A stretch of 52,738 nt of DNA from Chara braunii (taxonomy: Eukaryota; Streptophyta; Charophyceae; Charales; Characeae), in the NCBI GenBank assembly GCA_003427395.1, contig BFEA01000108.1, positions 1,467,979-1,520,716 of the forward strand, given 5' to 3'. Position 1 is the first letter of the stretch, and each line of letters begins with the position of its first letter. Made by a program: the position numbers and the translations under genes. Shown here one piece after another: positions 9,930-21,660 of the stretch. A model generated the notes under the pieces. That model searched no databases. It was not told where the DNA came from and saw only the letters and a program-made list of their open reading frames with translations.

Positions 9930-12387
9930 GAAGCCACTCAAGAATAGTATCACTTCTATGTCGGTTACTCCGCGTAAAAGAGTATGCCAGCTATGGACAA
10001 CCAGATGGTGATAACAGATACTCACCGTACCAAACCCACAATCATGAAACTCAACACAAAACCAGATGTCAAACCTCGATTCAGAAAGTGAAGGCAAAGA
10101 GGGGGAAGAGAGAGAGGAAGAAGAAGACGAAAAGAAGAGAACACGCCAGAGTTACCGAACGCGACTTGATTAGGATAAACATGAAGCACAAAAAACGGAA
10201 GATGAGCTCCCTTTAGGCGGAAGTGACCCGACCGGTTTCGCCTGACCGCCCGCCAGGACTCATCAGGGGTCATTAAGTCGGCTTGATGAGCTCTGACTAT
10301 CTACAGTATTAATAGTTGGGAAGAAAAACTTCAGCCGACTTCAACACAAGTTGACCAACCCTTCACATCGTCAACTTGAAGTCATAGCCACTTCATCAGC
10401 CATATGCCCTCAGATTGAATCGCACAACTATCGGACATCCCTTACACCCAGCCGGTAATCCCAAGGTACCATACACCACAATCGAGCCAGTGGTACCGGG
10501 TTCAAAGCCCCGCAGACCTGCCAAGAACCAACAAGCCCTTATAAAATCCCAAATACTTCCGGACTCCTTACAGCCTACTGCCCCAAGCAAAAACCTGGGA
10601 GGCCTTCATGCAGAAACCATCAATCCAAATACCTAAGCCTTATCCGATATCGGCCAAAAAAGAGTAGGCCCAAACTACCCTTAATATTCCATCGTAGCCC
10701 CCTAGTTATGAGCCGAATTACTTACCCCCTAACACGAGAGTAACACGACCCCTAGCTCGATCCCAACAGTCGGCCCCATCCTGTGAGAGTGTGGCCTACC
10801 GATCCTTTAGCGTTTCGGGACTTCAAGCTAGAGGGGTCAGACAAGTTACCACACATATAACTGGTTCGTGGCCGCCATCATCATCATCATCATCATCGTC
10901 CTCGTCATTGCCGCCATTGCTGACCTCATCATTAGTTCGCTCATTTAATCTGGCGACCTCGTCGTTCCACCGGGGGAATGATCGAGAAGACCCTTTAGGG
11001 GTTGATTGAAGACCTTCCTCGACTAGGAGGAAGGACCTTGATTGCTCCAGGCCGACCGGGAGTGAGGTATTGTCAATCTCACTCCCTCTTACTAATTCCC
11101 TCCCTTCCTCCTGCCGATCTCTCCCAAAGTTCTCACGTTTTTCCTCTTCTTCCATCTCCTCTTAATTCTCCTTTTTCTCCTCTCCCATCTCACCCAATTG
11201 GTCGCATCATCTAAAATTCCTAATGCGTGTGACACACATATCCTCTTTTTTTGTTTGTTTGACAATGCCGTCCATCCCGCGGTGCGGAACGTCAACGTGA
11301 TTCGATAGGATTAATCTTCGTTCTCTCTTCTTCCAACGCTGTGAACATAATTAATTCCGACATTTTTGTTCAAAAGTTACTTGAAATTCTTTATTATATC
11401 AATTTTTTTCGTAAATTAGTTTAAAATTTGACTTTATTTCAGATTCGTGAAATACACTTCAAAATTTACTAAATTTAATCCTTCTGATATCCACTCTACT
11501 TCTACTTTATATCCCTCGTAAAATTCCAAAATTCTGCAATTCTTTTGATATTCTTTTGAAATTCATTTAAAAATTCTTTGAAATTCTTTTTAATTTTACA
11601 ACATGTTGATACAATTTGTTAATTTCATCTAAATAATTTTAAAATTCCTCCCAATTCAATTTACTTGACTGTCGTTAAATTCTTTCTGCCATTTCATCGT
11701 AAATTCTTCAATTAGGAATTAGTTTTCTATTTTTATTTCAAATCACCTTCCAAATTCTCTTAATTCCAGAGATACGTTAAGGAATTTTCCATTTTAATTC
11801 AAAATCCTCGTCTGTACTCATCTCTACATTTTTTATCATATCCTCGAACTTTCAGAAATTTTTACGAATATTTTTGAAACTCCTTGAATTTTGCTTCAAT
11901 TTTTTTAAAATTATGAATTTACGTCCAAATAATTTCGGAATTTTAGTTTGACTTTGTGATTGTCTTATGCATGCTTTCCTTTATGCCCCACGCTGTTCTG
12001 TGAAAATCTCCTCTCATTTCTTGCTCGAATTGGGAATTTTCTTATTTCTCCCTTAACCTGACTCTGATTTTTTTTTCATTCAACTTCATAAATTTGTTGG
12101 ACTCCACTTCTATGCGCCTTTGTTTCCCATTCCCATACCCCCCTCTCTGCGTGTCACCCTGGCTCCCCGTGACACGCAACAACGCGGACTCCAAAATAGT
12201 GCCCGAGATGCCCGCGCCACGCACCGGCTCGCTCGCTTTGACGCGCCGATCGCTGCCATTGAGCGCCCCCCCCGCCCCAGTTTCCCCTCTTCATCTTCTT
12301 CATCCCCTGACTCTATGCAAAGTGTTGAGTTCGCAAGTCCCTCCCGCTCCATCACCGAAGGCCTTGTGTTCCCAGCTCGTGACACCA
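9930..12387. other. Gene-free stretch
   Basis: No protein family motif on either strand. A (CAT)n/(GTC)n-like run at about 10876-10905 encodes a poly-Asp/Ser artefact. A tRNA T-arm-like string lies at about 10495-10510, but no matching A box sits at the right distance. Confidence 0.5.
11330..12060. repeat. AT-rich low-complexity stretch
   Basis: Strongly AT-rich with many imperfect repeats of an AAATTCTTTTGAAATTC-like word around 11380-11920. No open frame. It may be the 5' flank or LTR of relic 2, but no LTR border was identified. Confidence 0.6.
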
Positions 12388-14335
12388 TGCCTGACTCGAC
12401 GGAGATTCCCACCCCTGCGGGCCGCGACCGCCAGTTCGGGCCCCGCTACCTAGTCAGACCTTGTACTAGCCCTCCTCGAGTACATCCAGACCACATTCGA
12501 GGCCAAATTCACGACCATGCAAACCAACTTTGATACTTTGTTGGACCGGATGTCACAAATGGAGTCATGAGCGACCACACCTCCCTTCTCTCTCCCCCCC
12601 CTCCTCTTCCCACATACATGTTCCTAGTGGATCACACCTCCCCTCTTCCCAACTTGGTATCCCGCAGTCCCCCCCCCCCCCCCCGTCATCAGTGTCTTTG
12701 TCAACTTCCTCTCCTTCTTCGGCTGGCGTCATCTACACTCTTGTCTCTTCCACGGGTGGTATGCCTTCTCCACAAACCCACCCTTCTTCTGCAGCCATCC
12801 CTTCCTCCCAAGTGTCCACCTCCACACTTTCCTCCTCAGGACCCATGGCATCATGTCCCGCCACCTCCTCAATTTTAGTTTCCACGGCACCTACCTCACC
12901 ACCCCCCACTTCTTTACCTTCCCCCCCACCCCCTATGACACCCAAAACACAGAATGTTGAGCTCCAAAACCAAGTTGCCATGGCCCACGACCACATCCGT
13001 TGGCTCCAAGGAGGTCAACCCTTGCCTCCCCACCTTGCGGCATAGCCTCCTGCCCCTTTCATCTACCGGTAGCATCAGACACACGCCATTGCGATGCACT
13101 TTACTCTTCCTCCACCGGCCACCACGATGTCTCACGGCCCTTTGCCTCAACTTCCTGCCTTGTCTAGTGCCCCTGTGGGTGCCCCTAGTTCCGCTGCCCT
13201 CTTATCACAGTGTGCCCTCCCCCTCCCTCCTCATTATGAGCCGCCGCCCTATGTACCTCGGTACCGCCCTGACAGACTCCCCCAGTTCGATGGCAAGGCC
13301 TCTGAACTCCAGGGCTGGATCACCACAGCCGAGGAGCAACTTCGGTACCATGGTGTAAACATGGACTTGTGGCCTACGGAGATGTCAGCCTGCTTCACAG
13401 CTCGAGCGACTTCCACTTAGCGCGACTTTCTCACCCTTCGTGCTTAGCAAGGCGTTCAGACGAGTATGACGTACGCGGAGTTTCGTGATTTTCTCTAGCA
13501 GTACTTCTCTCGCCCGACGCCTACACGTGACCTGATCACACGGGTTGCTGAGATCAGATGGTTTGGTGGCAACAATGCCTTAGAGTCGTACATCACGACA
13601 GTCCACCGCGTTCGTGTGCAGATTCCCTCCTCCCTCATAGCCGATGATGCTATGGTCCAGCATTCTGTGTCGGGTTACCCCAACCCTTCCAGCTTCAAGT
13701 GCTGGCATACACAGTCCACACCCTTCCCGATACCTTCAACATTGCCAGGGCCATCGAACTCACCTATGCACCTCTTGTGGGCTCCACATCTGAGCCTGGT
13801 GCTGCACCTCCTGCTGCCATGTCTGCCCCTGGTACATCTCGCCCCCGACAGTCGTCCATGTCTCGCCACGGCCCCCGGCGAGTTCCTGGACGTACCTTCT
13901 TCCGCCGTGTCCAGACTATGCTCCGCGAGTCGTCGAGCACTGAGGAGGGTACTGGTTCGGAGGGATCCCATAGTGACCCGGACCAGGGACATGACCCCAG
14001 TCTCCTGTGGATGGTGACGATCCCGACCAGGACGAGCACCTCGCCCGCGCCTTCTCTGCTTTCCTCAGACAACGCTAGTCCTCCTTATCGAGGACCCGCT
14101 CATCGGCCACACAACAACCCCTCCATTCGGGCTACGTTTTTCCCCGGGCTCGATTGCCTATTGCAGAGAGTGAGGACTTTCGTACACAAGGTATATGTAC
14201 CCGTTGTCGCCTACCTGGTCACACTCCGTCCACCCGCCCCTACGTTGACACCCTCCAACGTCACTTTGCTCAGTAGTCCCGCCCTCAGCCTCATCCCCCC
14301 GTTTTGGCCTCCAGTGCCGTAGCCACCTAGCGGCG
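12388..14335 (+). pseudogene. Degenerate gag of relic 2
   Basis: A plausible start is ATG 12388 (Met-Pro-Asp-Ser-Thr-Glu). A helical stretch near 12470-12567 (Leu-Leu-Glu-Tyr-Ile-Gln, Met-Gln-Thr-Asn-Phe-Asp) precedes a Pro/Ser-rich region to about 13040. The capsid-like part at 13250-13680 has Leu-Pro-Gln-Phe-Asp-Gly-Lys and Tyr-Ala-Glu-Phe-Arg-Asp-Phe. TAG stops lie at 13043, 13070, 13418, 13445 and 13496, all in one frame. Frameshifts then move the reading to 13699-14322 and to a third frame for the nucleocapsid knuckle at 14196-14237: Cys-Thr-Arg-Cys-...-His-, where the last Cys is replaced by Arg (CGC). Confidence 0.75.
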
Positions 14336-14644
14336 ATCTCCCGTCCCCCTGATCCTCCTACAGTAGCAGGCGTACCCGTTTGCGATTCTACCTTTCTGTC
14401 GCTTGCTACTCTTTCTGAGGACTCGGACCTGACCTCATCGTTGGTCGATCCTAACGACGCTGGTCCACCCTCCCCTTCTTCGCCTAGCATCTCTCGTGAT
14501 CCTCCTCCTCCTCGTCCTCCTACTAGGCGTGCTTTACGCACGGCCCGTTGCAGTGCTTCCCTTATTGCAGCCGAGGATATCATCGACTTCCTGGACCTCG
14601 AGTGTGTTAAGGTCCACCAGGAACGTCTCCGCCTCAGACAGCAT

Positions 14645-15400
14645 ACCCTATATGCGATGTCTTAGCGCCTATACAATCCCGATCGCACCTTATCGATTAT
14701 TCCAGTGCGCCTCGGGACCTCTACTAGAGTGTATCGCGCACTATGGGACTCTGACTCTACGAGCGACTTCATTCATCCATCTCTCTATACACCCCCCTAC
14801 CCTTCCATTGTCACTGTTACGCTTGACGACAATCAAGCCAAATCCTTGGTCGACTGTGTGGTGCCTGATCTCCCATTCTCCTTTCCCTTGCGGATGCCAC
14901 ATAGCCTTCGCAAGGCCCCTCGGTTCCATAACTAGTGGACTTTCGACGTCCTGAAAACCCTATACGACCTTGTTTTCGGCACCTCCTACTCCCATCAGTT
15001 CGCCCAGTCTGGTCCCGATTAGATCCACAACGACTTTATTCTCGACGCCAAGGATGAAAAGCAATATCATATTCTGTTGTTGGGCAAATCGGACTTTACA
15101 TCCCCCTCTCCTGTCAATGTCGCCATCTTGACACCTCCTCAGTTCCACCACATCCTTCGTCAACCTGATACCGAACTCTACAATGTCAACATCACGGATC
15201 TTCTTGTTTATAACTCCATGCATCAGGACACTGAGTTGGTCGAGCTCGACCCACCACTCCCCGAACCCCCAAGCCTTCAGATCTTCAGCCTCCTCATCCT
15301 CCTTCACCCTTGCTACCTCATCTCACCTTGTTGCATCCCTTACCACGGAGGCACCATCAGTACCTATTCCCATACCGATTCCTTTCATCCCTGCTTCAGA
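14645..15400 (+). pseudogene. Aspartic protease region of relic 2
   Basis: The 14705-14935 frame has Trp-Asp-Ser-Asp-Ser-Thr-Ser-Asp-Phe-Ile at 14744-14773, matching the retropepsin Asp-Ser-Gly-Ala-Thr-x-x-Phe-Ile box with Gly and Ala replaced by Asp and Ser. Val-Thr-Leu-Asp-Asp-Asn and Val-Pro-Asp-Leu-Pro follow. The linker to RT is read in the frame 15077-15424 (Lys-Asp-Glu-Lys-Gln-Tyr, Val-Ala-Ile-Leu-Thr-Pro-Pro-Gln-Phe). The altered active site means an inactive protease. Confidence 0.65.
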
Positions 15401-16330
15401 CGTTGCTGCTGCCGAGGAGTTTGATAACCTCCTATCGTCCTTGCAACGTAGCGTTGTGGACCTCCTTCGCGAGTATCGCGATGTTTTTCCTCCATCTGTC
15501 TCTTATAACAACATCCCTTCTATGCGCGATATCGAGCGCCACATCCTGCTCGAACCTAACCACCATATTCAGCATCACACCCCATATCGCCTCTTGGTCC
15601 CCGAAGCTCAAGAACTTAAACACGAAATTGACGAGCTGCTTCGTTAGGGCTTCATTAAACCGAGTACGTCCTCATGGAGTGCATCCGTCATCTTCGATCG
15701 CAAGAAGGAAGACACCCTCCGCCTCTGCCTCGACTACCGCGGTCTCAACGAGTATACGGTCAGAAATAGTTATCCTATGCCCAATACGGATGATCTGTTC
15801 GACCGCTTCTCCACCACCACTTTTTCACGAAGATCGATCTTCGTAGCGGATATCACCAGATCCGCGTCGCCGAGGAGGACCAACCTAAGACTGCTTTCCG
15901 TTCTCGTTTTGGGCACTACGAGTTTACCGTCATTCCTTTCGGTCTCCGTAATGCCCCCTCCACCTTCCAGACGGCTATGAACACGATATTCCAAGACCTT
16001 CTTGAGGACTCAGTTCTAGTCTATATTGACGATATCCTGGTCTACAGTTGTACCTTAGAGGAGCATTTGATCCACCTTCACACCGTCCTCCAGCTATTAC
16101 ATAACCATGGGTTTTATGCGAAGCTTTCCAAATGTCGCTTAGCTCAACCCAAGGTCAACTTCCTTGGATACCAGATCTCCGAGCATAAACTCCACATGGA
16201 CGACTCGAAGATTCAGGCTATTGTCGACTAGCCCACTCCTACCTATTTTTCTGCGCAGTTGCACTACGTAGTTTCCTTGGGTTGACCAACTACTATGGTT
16301 ATTTTTTAAAAAACTACGCGCAGTATACTG
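15400..16330 (+). pseudogene. Reverse transcriptase of relic 2
   Basis: The frame ending at 15647 carries Leu-Leu-Arg-Glu-Tyr-Arg-Asp-Val-Phe-Pro-Pro and His-Tyr/Pro-Tyr-Arg-Leu. TAG at 15645 sits at an expected Gln before Gly-Phe-Ile. The frame then reads Ser-Trp-Ser-Ala, Leu-Cys-Leu-Asp-Tyr-Arg-Gly-Leu-Asn, then after a frameshift at about 15830 Ile-Asp-Leu-Arg-Ser/Gly-Tyr-His-Gln. The open frame 15977-16231 contains the catalytic Tyr-Ile-Asp-Asp-Ile-Leu-Val-Tyr-Ser at 16022-16048 and the thumb Phe-Leu-Gly-Tyr; it ends at TAG 16229, an expected Trp. These are the standard RT motifs for copying the element RNA. Confidence 0.85.
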
Positions 16331-17040
16331 CCCAACTTACCCCTTTAACCCGCGGAGGACTACCCTTTCATTGGACCCTGGATCATGAGGATACTTTCCT
16401 CTCTCTCAAGTGACTTGTCACGTCAGCTTCCGTTCTACACCTCCCTGACTACTCTCGTCCATTCATTGTCACCACAAACGCTTCCGACTTTGCTATTGGA
16501 ACTGTCATATCCCAGATCTACTCAGCCCCTTCTACTTCACCTGATTCCACGGAGTCTCGACTCCCGCATATTCCCCGATTCCCTGCTCCGCCTCCAGCGA
16601 ATGCGGCTCACCTTGCACTCATTAAGCCTACTCCTTTACGAGCCCCCTGGGCCCTCGCCATATATTCCTGACGTCGCCGATGAGGGTACAGTCTCGCTCG
16701 TGATGGAGAGTGTACGGTTGCTTCTCTCTCTCGACAGCTACTTCCCGCAGAGCGTAACTATACTGCTGACGAGCATGAGGTTCTCGCGCTGGTTTACACT
16801 GTTAAGAAGTGGCGTCATCATCTACACAGTCATACCTTCACCGTGCTCACGGACAACTCTGTCCTCGCCGCCTTTCAGACGAAGCCTAAACTCACTTCTC
16901 GTCAGGCTCGTTGGTGGCGTGATCTTTCCGAGTTCGACTTCACCATCAAGAAGATTTTCGGAGAGAGCAACCGTGTCGCAGATGCCTTATCCATCTACGC
17001 CGACTTACAGGCTAGCAAGACCGTCCCTAACTTCCAGCTC
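16331..17040 (+). pseudogene. RNase H of relic 2
   Basis: Split over several frames. Near 16460-16500 the strand reads Val-Thr-Thr-Asn-Ala-Ser-Asp-Phe-Ala-Ile-Gly, the first catalytic box, with Asn where family members have Asp. The C-terminal half is in the open frame starting upstream of 16843: Tyr-Thr-Val-Lys-Lys-Trp-Arg-His-His and Val-Leu-Thr-Asp-Asn-Ser, then Arg-Gln-Ala-Arg-Trp-Trp and Ile-Phe-Gly-Glu-Ser-Asn-Arg-Val-Ala-Asp-Ala-Leu, the usual end of this domain. An insertion-like stretch of Ala/Pro-rich sequence separates the halves. Confidence 0.75.
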
Positions 17041-17094
17041 GACCCCTCTGGACTTTTGTATTGGCTTGGACTCAATCATCCTCGTACGCCTCGC

Positions 17095-18666
17095 TTATGT
17101 ATGCCTTCTACCGGCCAGCTCCACATTCGGGCAGTTGCTGAGAGTCATGATCAGCGCGCCGCCGGTCATTTCGGTGTCTACAAGACTCTTCACCGCCTCT
17201 ACCGCCATTAATATTGGGGGCACCGTCGCAGCTTCGTTAACGAGTATATCCGCACGTGCAAAATCTGCCAAGAGACTAATGTTACCAATCATCCCCCCTA
17301 CGGTCGTCCTTAGCCCTTACCCATTCCTACTCAGCGTTGGACATCTGTCTCTATGGACTTCATCGACCCTCTTCGTCCCCCTACCCCATGAGGCCACGGC
17401 GCCATCTTCGTTGTTGTCTGTCGGTTGACTAAGCATGCTCACTTCCTCCCTTGCAAGTATGCTAGCTCAGCTAAAGACATCGCCTCACTTTATTTCAACC
17501 GTATCGCCATTCATCATGATCTTCCTACCAGTATTGTCTCTTACCGTGACCCCCGCTTCACTTCCCATTTCTGGTGTGGACTCCACGAGATCTACGGCTC
17601 TGAGCTTCGCTTCTCCTCTTCTTACCATCCCTAGTCAGACGGTTAGACCAAGGTGACCAACAAAACTCTTCGGAATATTATCAAGAAGTTTGTTGAGAAT
17701 GACTCTAAGTGAGACCTTCATCTCGCCTATGTCGAGATTGCTTATAACCATGCTATTTCACTAGCCACCGACATGTCTCCTTACTACCGTGACTTGGGAT
17801 ATCACCCTCGTGTCCCATCTGATTTCCTTCATCCATCTCAAATCCATCCTGACACTAAATGCCCCGCCCTTGATGACTAGGTTAAGGAGATGGATGAGAT
17901 TCTCAGCAACGCTCGCAAGAGCATTGCTGACTCCTAGACTCGCATGGTTACTAGCGCCAACCGTTCTCGTATTGACCACCCCTTCAAAGTTGGCGATGAA
18001 GTCCTTGTCGACGCACACCACTTCCAACCCGAGACCGACACGCTTCAGAAATTAAGACGTCGATATATCGCTTCATGCACTATTCTTTCACCCGCCGGAC
18101 CTAATCATGATTGTTCGGTGAACTTTAAATTGCAGCTCCCCGATTCCATGTATCGTGCTAACCTACATGATGTGTTTCATGTATCTCTATTGTATCCCTT
18201 CAGACGGTCTCCCCTTGAGTTCCACGGTCGACCTTACCCTCGCCCCTCTCCCATCATCATTGAGGGTCACAAGGAGTTTGTCTTCTATGATATCGCGTCC
18301 CGGCGTATGATTGATGGTGACCCTCCCCGCCTCGAGTATCTTGTTCGATCATGGAAGGGTTACCCTGACGAGGAGTCTACTTGGGAGCCTCTCGAGCACC
18401 GGAAGCACGCTATGACTTTCGTGAGTGCTTACCATCGTGATCATCCTTTCCCTTCATCATCCTCCCCTCCTACTTATCGTCCTTCTACTGATCCATCTAC
18501 TTCAGCGACCACTAACATACCCCCTTCACCATCGTTGGGTCCTCCAGCTCCACCCGCACCTCCCTTAGGTCCCCCTTCCCCTGTGGATGTGGTTCCGCCC
18601 GTTGTTGCAGTTGATTCCTCTCGACCTCAGCGTACCCATCGACTTCCTTCTCGCTATCATGACTAA
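17095..18666 (+). pseudogene. Integrase with C-terminal chromodomain of relic 2
   Basis: Zinc-binding HHCC: His-Asp-Gln-...-Gly-His-Phe-Gly (about 17145-17175) and Cys-Lys-Ile-Cys-Gln (about 17257-17274). Core: Ser-Met-Asp-Phe-Ile keeps the first catalytic Asp; the second box reads Ser-Tyr-Arg-Asp-Pro-Arg-Phe where Ser-Asp-Arg-Asp is usual; the third reads Gly-stop-Thr-Lys where Gly-Gln-Thr-Glu is usual, so two of three catalytic residues are lost. Stops: TAA 17209, TAG 17311, TGA 17389, TAG 17632, TAG 17644, TGA 17710, TAG 17878, TAG 17935. The open 3' part (17944-18666) has the Phe-Lys-Val-Gly-Asp-Glu-Val module, the chromodomain (about 18325-18440) and a Pro/Ser-rich tail. Confidence 0.85.
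18325..18440 (+). other. Chromodomain of relic 2
   Basis: Leu-Glu-Tyr-Leu-Val-Arg-Ser-Trp-Lys-Gly-Tyr, then Glu-Ser-Thr-Trp-Glu-Pro-Leu-Glu: the three aromatic cage positions (Tyr, Trp, Trp) are present. A Ser codon is inserted between Arg and Trp-Lys relative to the usual Val-Arg-Trp-Lys-Gly-Tyr seen in the copy at 40600-40692. Chromodomains at chromovirus integrase ends tether integration to methylated histones. Confidence 0.85.
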
Positions 18667-18735
18667 TCTATACCCCCCTATACGCTCTCTATCTTTTACC
18701 ATTCTTTGACACTTATGCAGCAGCTCCCAGTTTCG

Positions 18736-18805
18736 ACTTCTACATTCATCTTCTACATTCGGCTTCTACATTCGGCTTCTACATTCGGCTTCTACATTCG
18801 ACTTT
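18736..18805. repeat. 13-bp tandem repeat
   Basis: About five copies of GCTTCTACATTCG, the first two diverged, in non-coding sequence just after relic 2. Confidence 0.85.
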
Positions 18806-19540
18806 CTACCACGGTGCTTCTCTTCAGTACCTGAGTACCTGTCGCAGTGTTCCGGACTTCGACTCGGTTTCTGCGCTTCTCCTACTTCATCTTGGCTACT
18901 TCGACTCGACTTCAGTCTGGAGACTCACCAGTTGGACTACTTCACTTTTTCGGCCACAGAGCTTCCATCATTCCCACCTATCAACCATCCTCGAGTTCAC
19001 CCTCCGGTCGCACGATGACCCCTGTTTTCCCTGACTATGTGGGTGTGTTCCTCTGTCGCCCTTCTGCCTTACCCTATGCTGCGCGCCCTCCTACAGAATG
19101 TACGTTTTTCTTTGCTCGTAGCCCTTGGCCATATTTCTATGTCGGCATAGGCCCCCCTATCCTTTCAGACTCGCTCGTGTGCTCCCTTGTGTGAGTGCCT
19201 TTTTTCCTTTCAGCTGGTGGTGCCCGTTTGATGGTTTCCATTGAGTCTGGTGTCGTGCTGTTATTCTCCCTTTGAGCCAGATGATGTTTCATAAGGTTGT
19301 GCGGGTACCCCCTTGGAGTTTACTCTGAGAGCTGTACTTGCCGCCTCCCACCCTTCCCTGCCAGTCCCATGTGACTGAGCTCCTTCTCTTCTATTCGACT
19401 GTTGTGTACTTGTATAAGGCACGTGAGACTGTGCCACATTCTTTTTCGGTGTGGATATTGATGTTGTTACTTTTAGCCTTTAGGGCTCAGGTGTTGACTT
19501 ATGCTCAACCACATTGACTTAGGAGCCATTTTTCTCTTTC

Positions 19541-19602
19541 TTGGCCGACACAGGTCATACATTTCTCTCTTTGTTGGCCGGCACAGGTCATACATTTTTC
19601 TG
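19541..19602. repeat. Tandem pair of about 31 bp
   Basis: TTGGCCGACACAGGTCATAC at 19541-19560 recurs as TTGGCCGGCACAGGTCATAC at 19574-19593, each followed by ATTT and a pyrimidine tract. Confidence 0.85.
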
Positions 19603-20628
19603 CTTTTTGGGTCGACTCAGACCAGACATTGTTGTATAGATTAGGCTTGAGGCTTAGTCTGCATTCCGTCTCTTTTCTGCACGGAGCTTGCTCTGCATTT
19701 AGGATTGTTTCTTTGACGTTCCTTAGGGTTCCCACTATTTCAGCGGATAGTGTGTTGATGTATCGCTTGATCCATTTACAGGTCCGAGGATCATGTAGCG
19801 GTACCCTCCGGCCCGGCAGTGAGGTCGGACCTGTTTCAGGCCGCCGGCCTGACCCCGGTCCGGTACCGGGTTACTCCGGCCTGGACCAAGGCCGGTATAT
19901 CTCTCCGGCTTAGGCCCAGGCCGGGTTGGTCAGTCTTTCAGTTGTTCACTCATTCATTGAGTCGGACTGGACCTTCACTCAGGTGCTGCTTCTCATGTGT
20001 GTCCATCTCCTTCGTCTCTCTCTCACCATCTCCGCATGTGCCCTCTGCACGTGCGTCACAACGGGAATGGGGGGTGGCGATGGTGGGACGTGCTGAAGAG
20101 CACGCCTTATTGATGATTGTTGTGTGCTCTTCTGAGCTATGAGCGATCGTAATTTGAGATTACTCTTCTGTGTATCTGTACAACAACTGTCTTTGTGCTG
20201 TGTCACGATGATTTATGTCGTGTACGTTCATGAATGCTCTCTCTCACGCTGGTAGCCGTTTTTTTTTTTTTCCTTGTTTTTCTTCTTTTTTCTTTTCTCA
20301 ATACCGTGCGACCGGGCGTTTACCGGTTGAGGTCTTTGACCTCCCGTGTTAACTGCCGCGGTATTGTTTTTCAAGCGGGGAAATGTACTGGTGGTTTAAG
20401 CAAACTGGCCAGTGATGCGACTCAGTGCCAACTAGAACAGATCCAAGCCATCTGTTGGGTTCGCCTTACTTTTAGGGTAAAGAAGATGGTACTGCACAAG
20501 AAGTCAACCATGGCCCCCCCCAAAAAATCCAAAGTCACCTTTGCAGCACTCTCTCTTTAATCTTGTGGAGCAGGTCCGCTCTGAGTTCCCTGCCAATGCG
20601 AGGGCATACTTGTGCTTGGATTGTCTTC

Positions 20629-20804
20629 TTAGGGCCTCGCCACACCACCGTCGAGACGAAAAACGAGCGCCGAATGCATCTTCCCGCGGAGGAGTGCAAG
20701 ACACATCCGTTACTGTGAATAGCAATGGATGCATCTTACGGCTTTCTGTGGCAGATTCATTCCTTCTCTTTTGGTTTCGACAGTGGTGTGGCGAGGCCCT
20801 TAAA
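20629..20804. repeat. Imperfect foldback of about 175 bp
   Basis: The left arm starts AGGGCCTCGCCACACCAC at about 20630 and the right arm ends with its reverse complement (GTGGTGTGGCGAGGCCCT) near 20803. The outer 18 bp match exactly and similarity continues inwards for roughly 80 bp per arm with mismatches and small gaps. No transposase. It could be a MITE or a transcribed hairpin. Confidence 0.7.
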
Positions 20805-21660
20805 CCGCCAGTACGTTTCCCAACCAACAAAAAAAAGCCGCAGCTTGCATGCAGCCACGATCTTCGGGAATTTTCGGGAAGTTCTGGGGCGATATGCATC
20901 GAAGGAGAAGTGTTATTGTGAGCAACTGCTTACTTGCTCCGAGGGCAGGCGAGATCATTTTACATGTTGAAAAGAATCTACTTGACATGATTATCACATT
21001 GATTCCCCCCAGCGCCCCCCCCCCACAATCTCGAAGAAGCATCATGTAATTTTCAACGTAGATCTGGAAGACTACGGTCATTCTGAGGGTATTTTTGGAC
21101 TGGAAAGACCCCTTGCATACATGTTCAGCGGAAGAAGGTAGATGTTGTAACAACCCGAGACGGAAAACAGAAACTCCTTTTTCTAGTACATAATTAGTCG
21201 AGTACGAGATCCAATGTCTCTTCTTGCGTGGACTCACTAAAGTCAGGCCTTCGGCTTCGCCCACTTCGTGTCCTGAGGTGGCCTGGAAGTCCACGGGGGA
21301 AACTGGTCACTTGATCCAGTGATACCCCCACCAAATAGGTAAGAGAAGAGAACTCAAAGCAATTAGAGTTAGTGAGCCATGTAATGGGCAACGGAAGATA
21401 TCCACCCGAACACTTGGAGGCTTGGAGAGAAGAAATCCGGCACAGGAAAATGTGACAAGTGTCGTGGCAGAAACGGAAGTGAGAGTCGGGCAGTGATGAA
21501 AGGATAATGTCGCCAGAGCCGTTCACGGAGAACTGCCGAGTGGCGGCACAAAGGAGAGGAAGAACGAAGTGAAAGACACGTGGCTTTTTCTTTGTTTTCT
21601 TTTATAAAAAGGGTAAAAAAAAAAAAAAAACACTGTCTGATGGGCAATGAAGGAGCCATG
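20805..21660. other. No recognisable gene
   Basis: No coding motif. Contains an A-run at 21617-21632. The sequence at 21150-21500 has mixed composition and no matched LTR. Confidence 0.45.

Larger units (their letters stand above)
12388..18666 (+). mobile_element. Ty3/gypsy chromovirus relic 2
   Basis: Gag, zinc knuckle, protease, RT with intact Tyr-Ile-Asp-Asp, RNase H, integrase and a C-terminal chromodomain follow in order on the plus strand. The chromodomain places it in the chromovirus branch. Frames change several times and most in-frame stops that can be placed are TAG at expected Gln or Trp codons. It is less decayed than relic 1. Its integrase region is clearly related to the fragment at 40547-41872. 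No LTR pair was found by eye. Confidence 0.9.
18667..20628. other. 3' non-coding flank of relic 2
   Basis: No credible gene. It holds short repeats (listed separately), a GC-rich palindrome-rich patch at 19795-19935, and a T-rich run at 20258-20300. This is where the 3' LTR should be, but I could not find a border or a matching copy upstream of 12388. Confidence 0.5.

Noticed and set aside
10488-10512. tRNA primer-binding site or T-arm-like GGTTCAAAGCC
   Set aside because: No A box at proper distance and no LTR end adjacent.
16385-17428. 347-codon open frame
   Set aside because: Ser/Leu-rich out-of-frame reading across the RNase H and integrase of relic 2; the true domains are in other frames.
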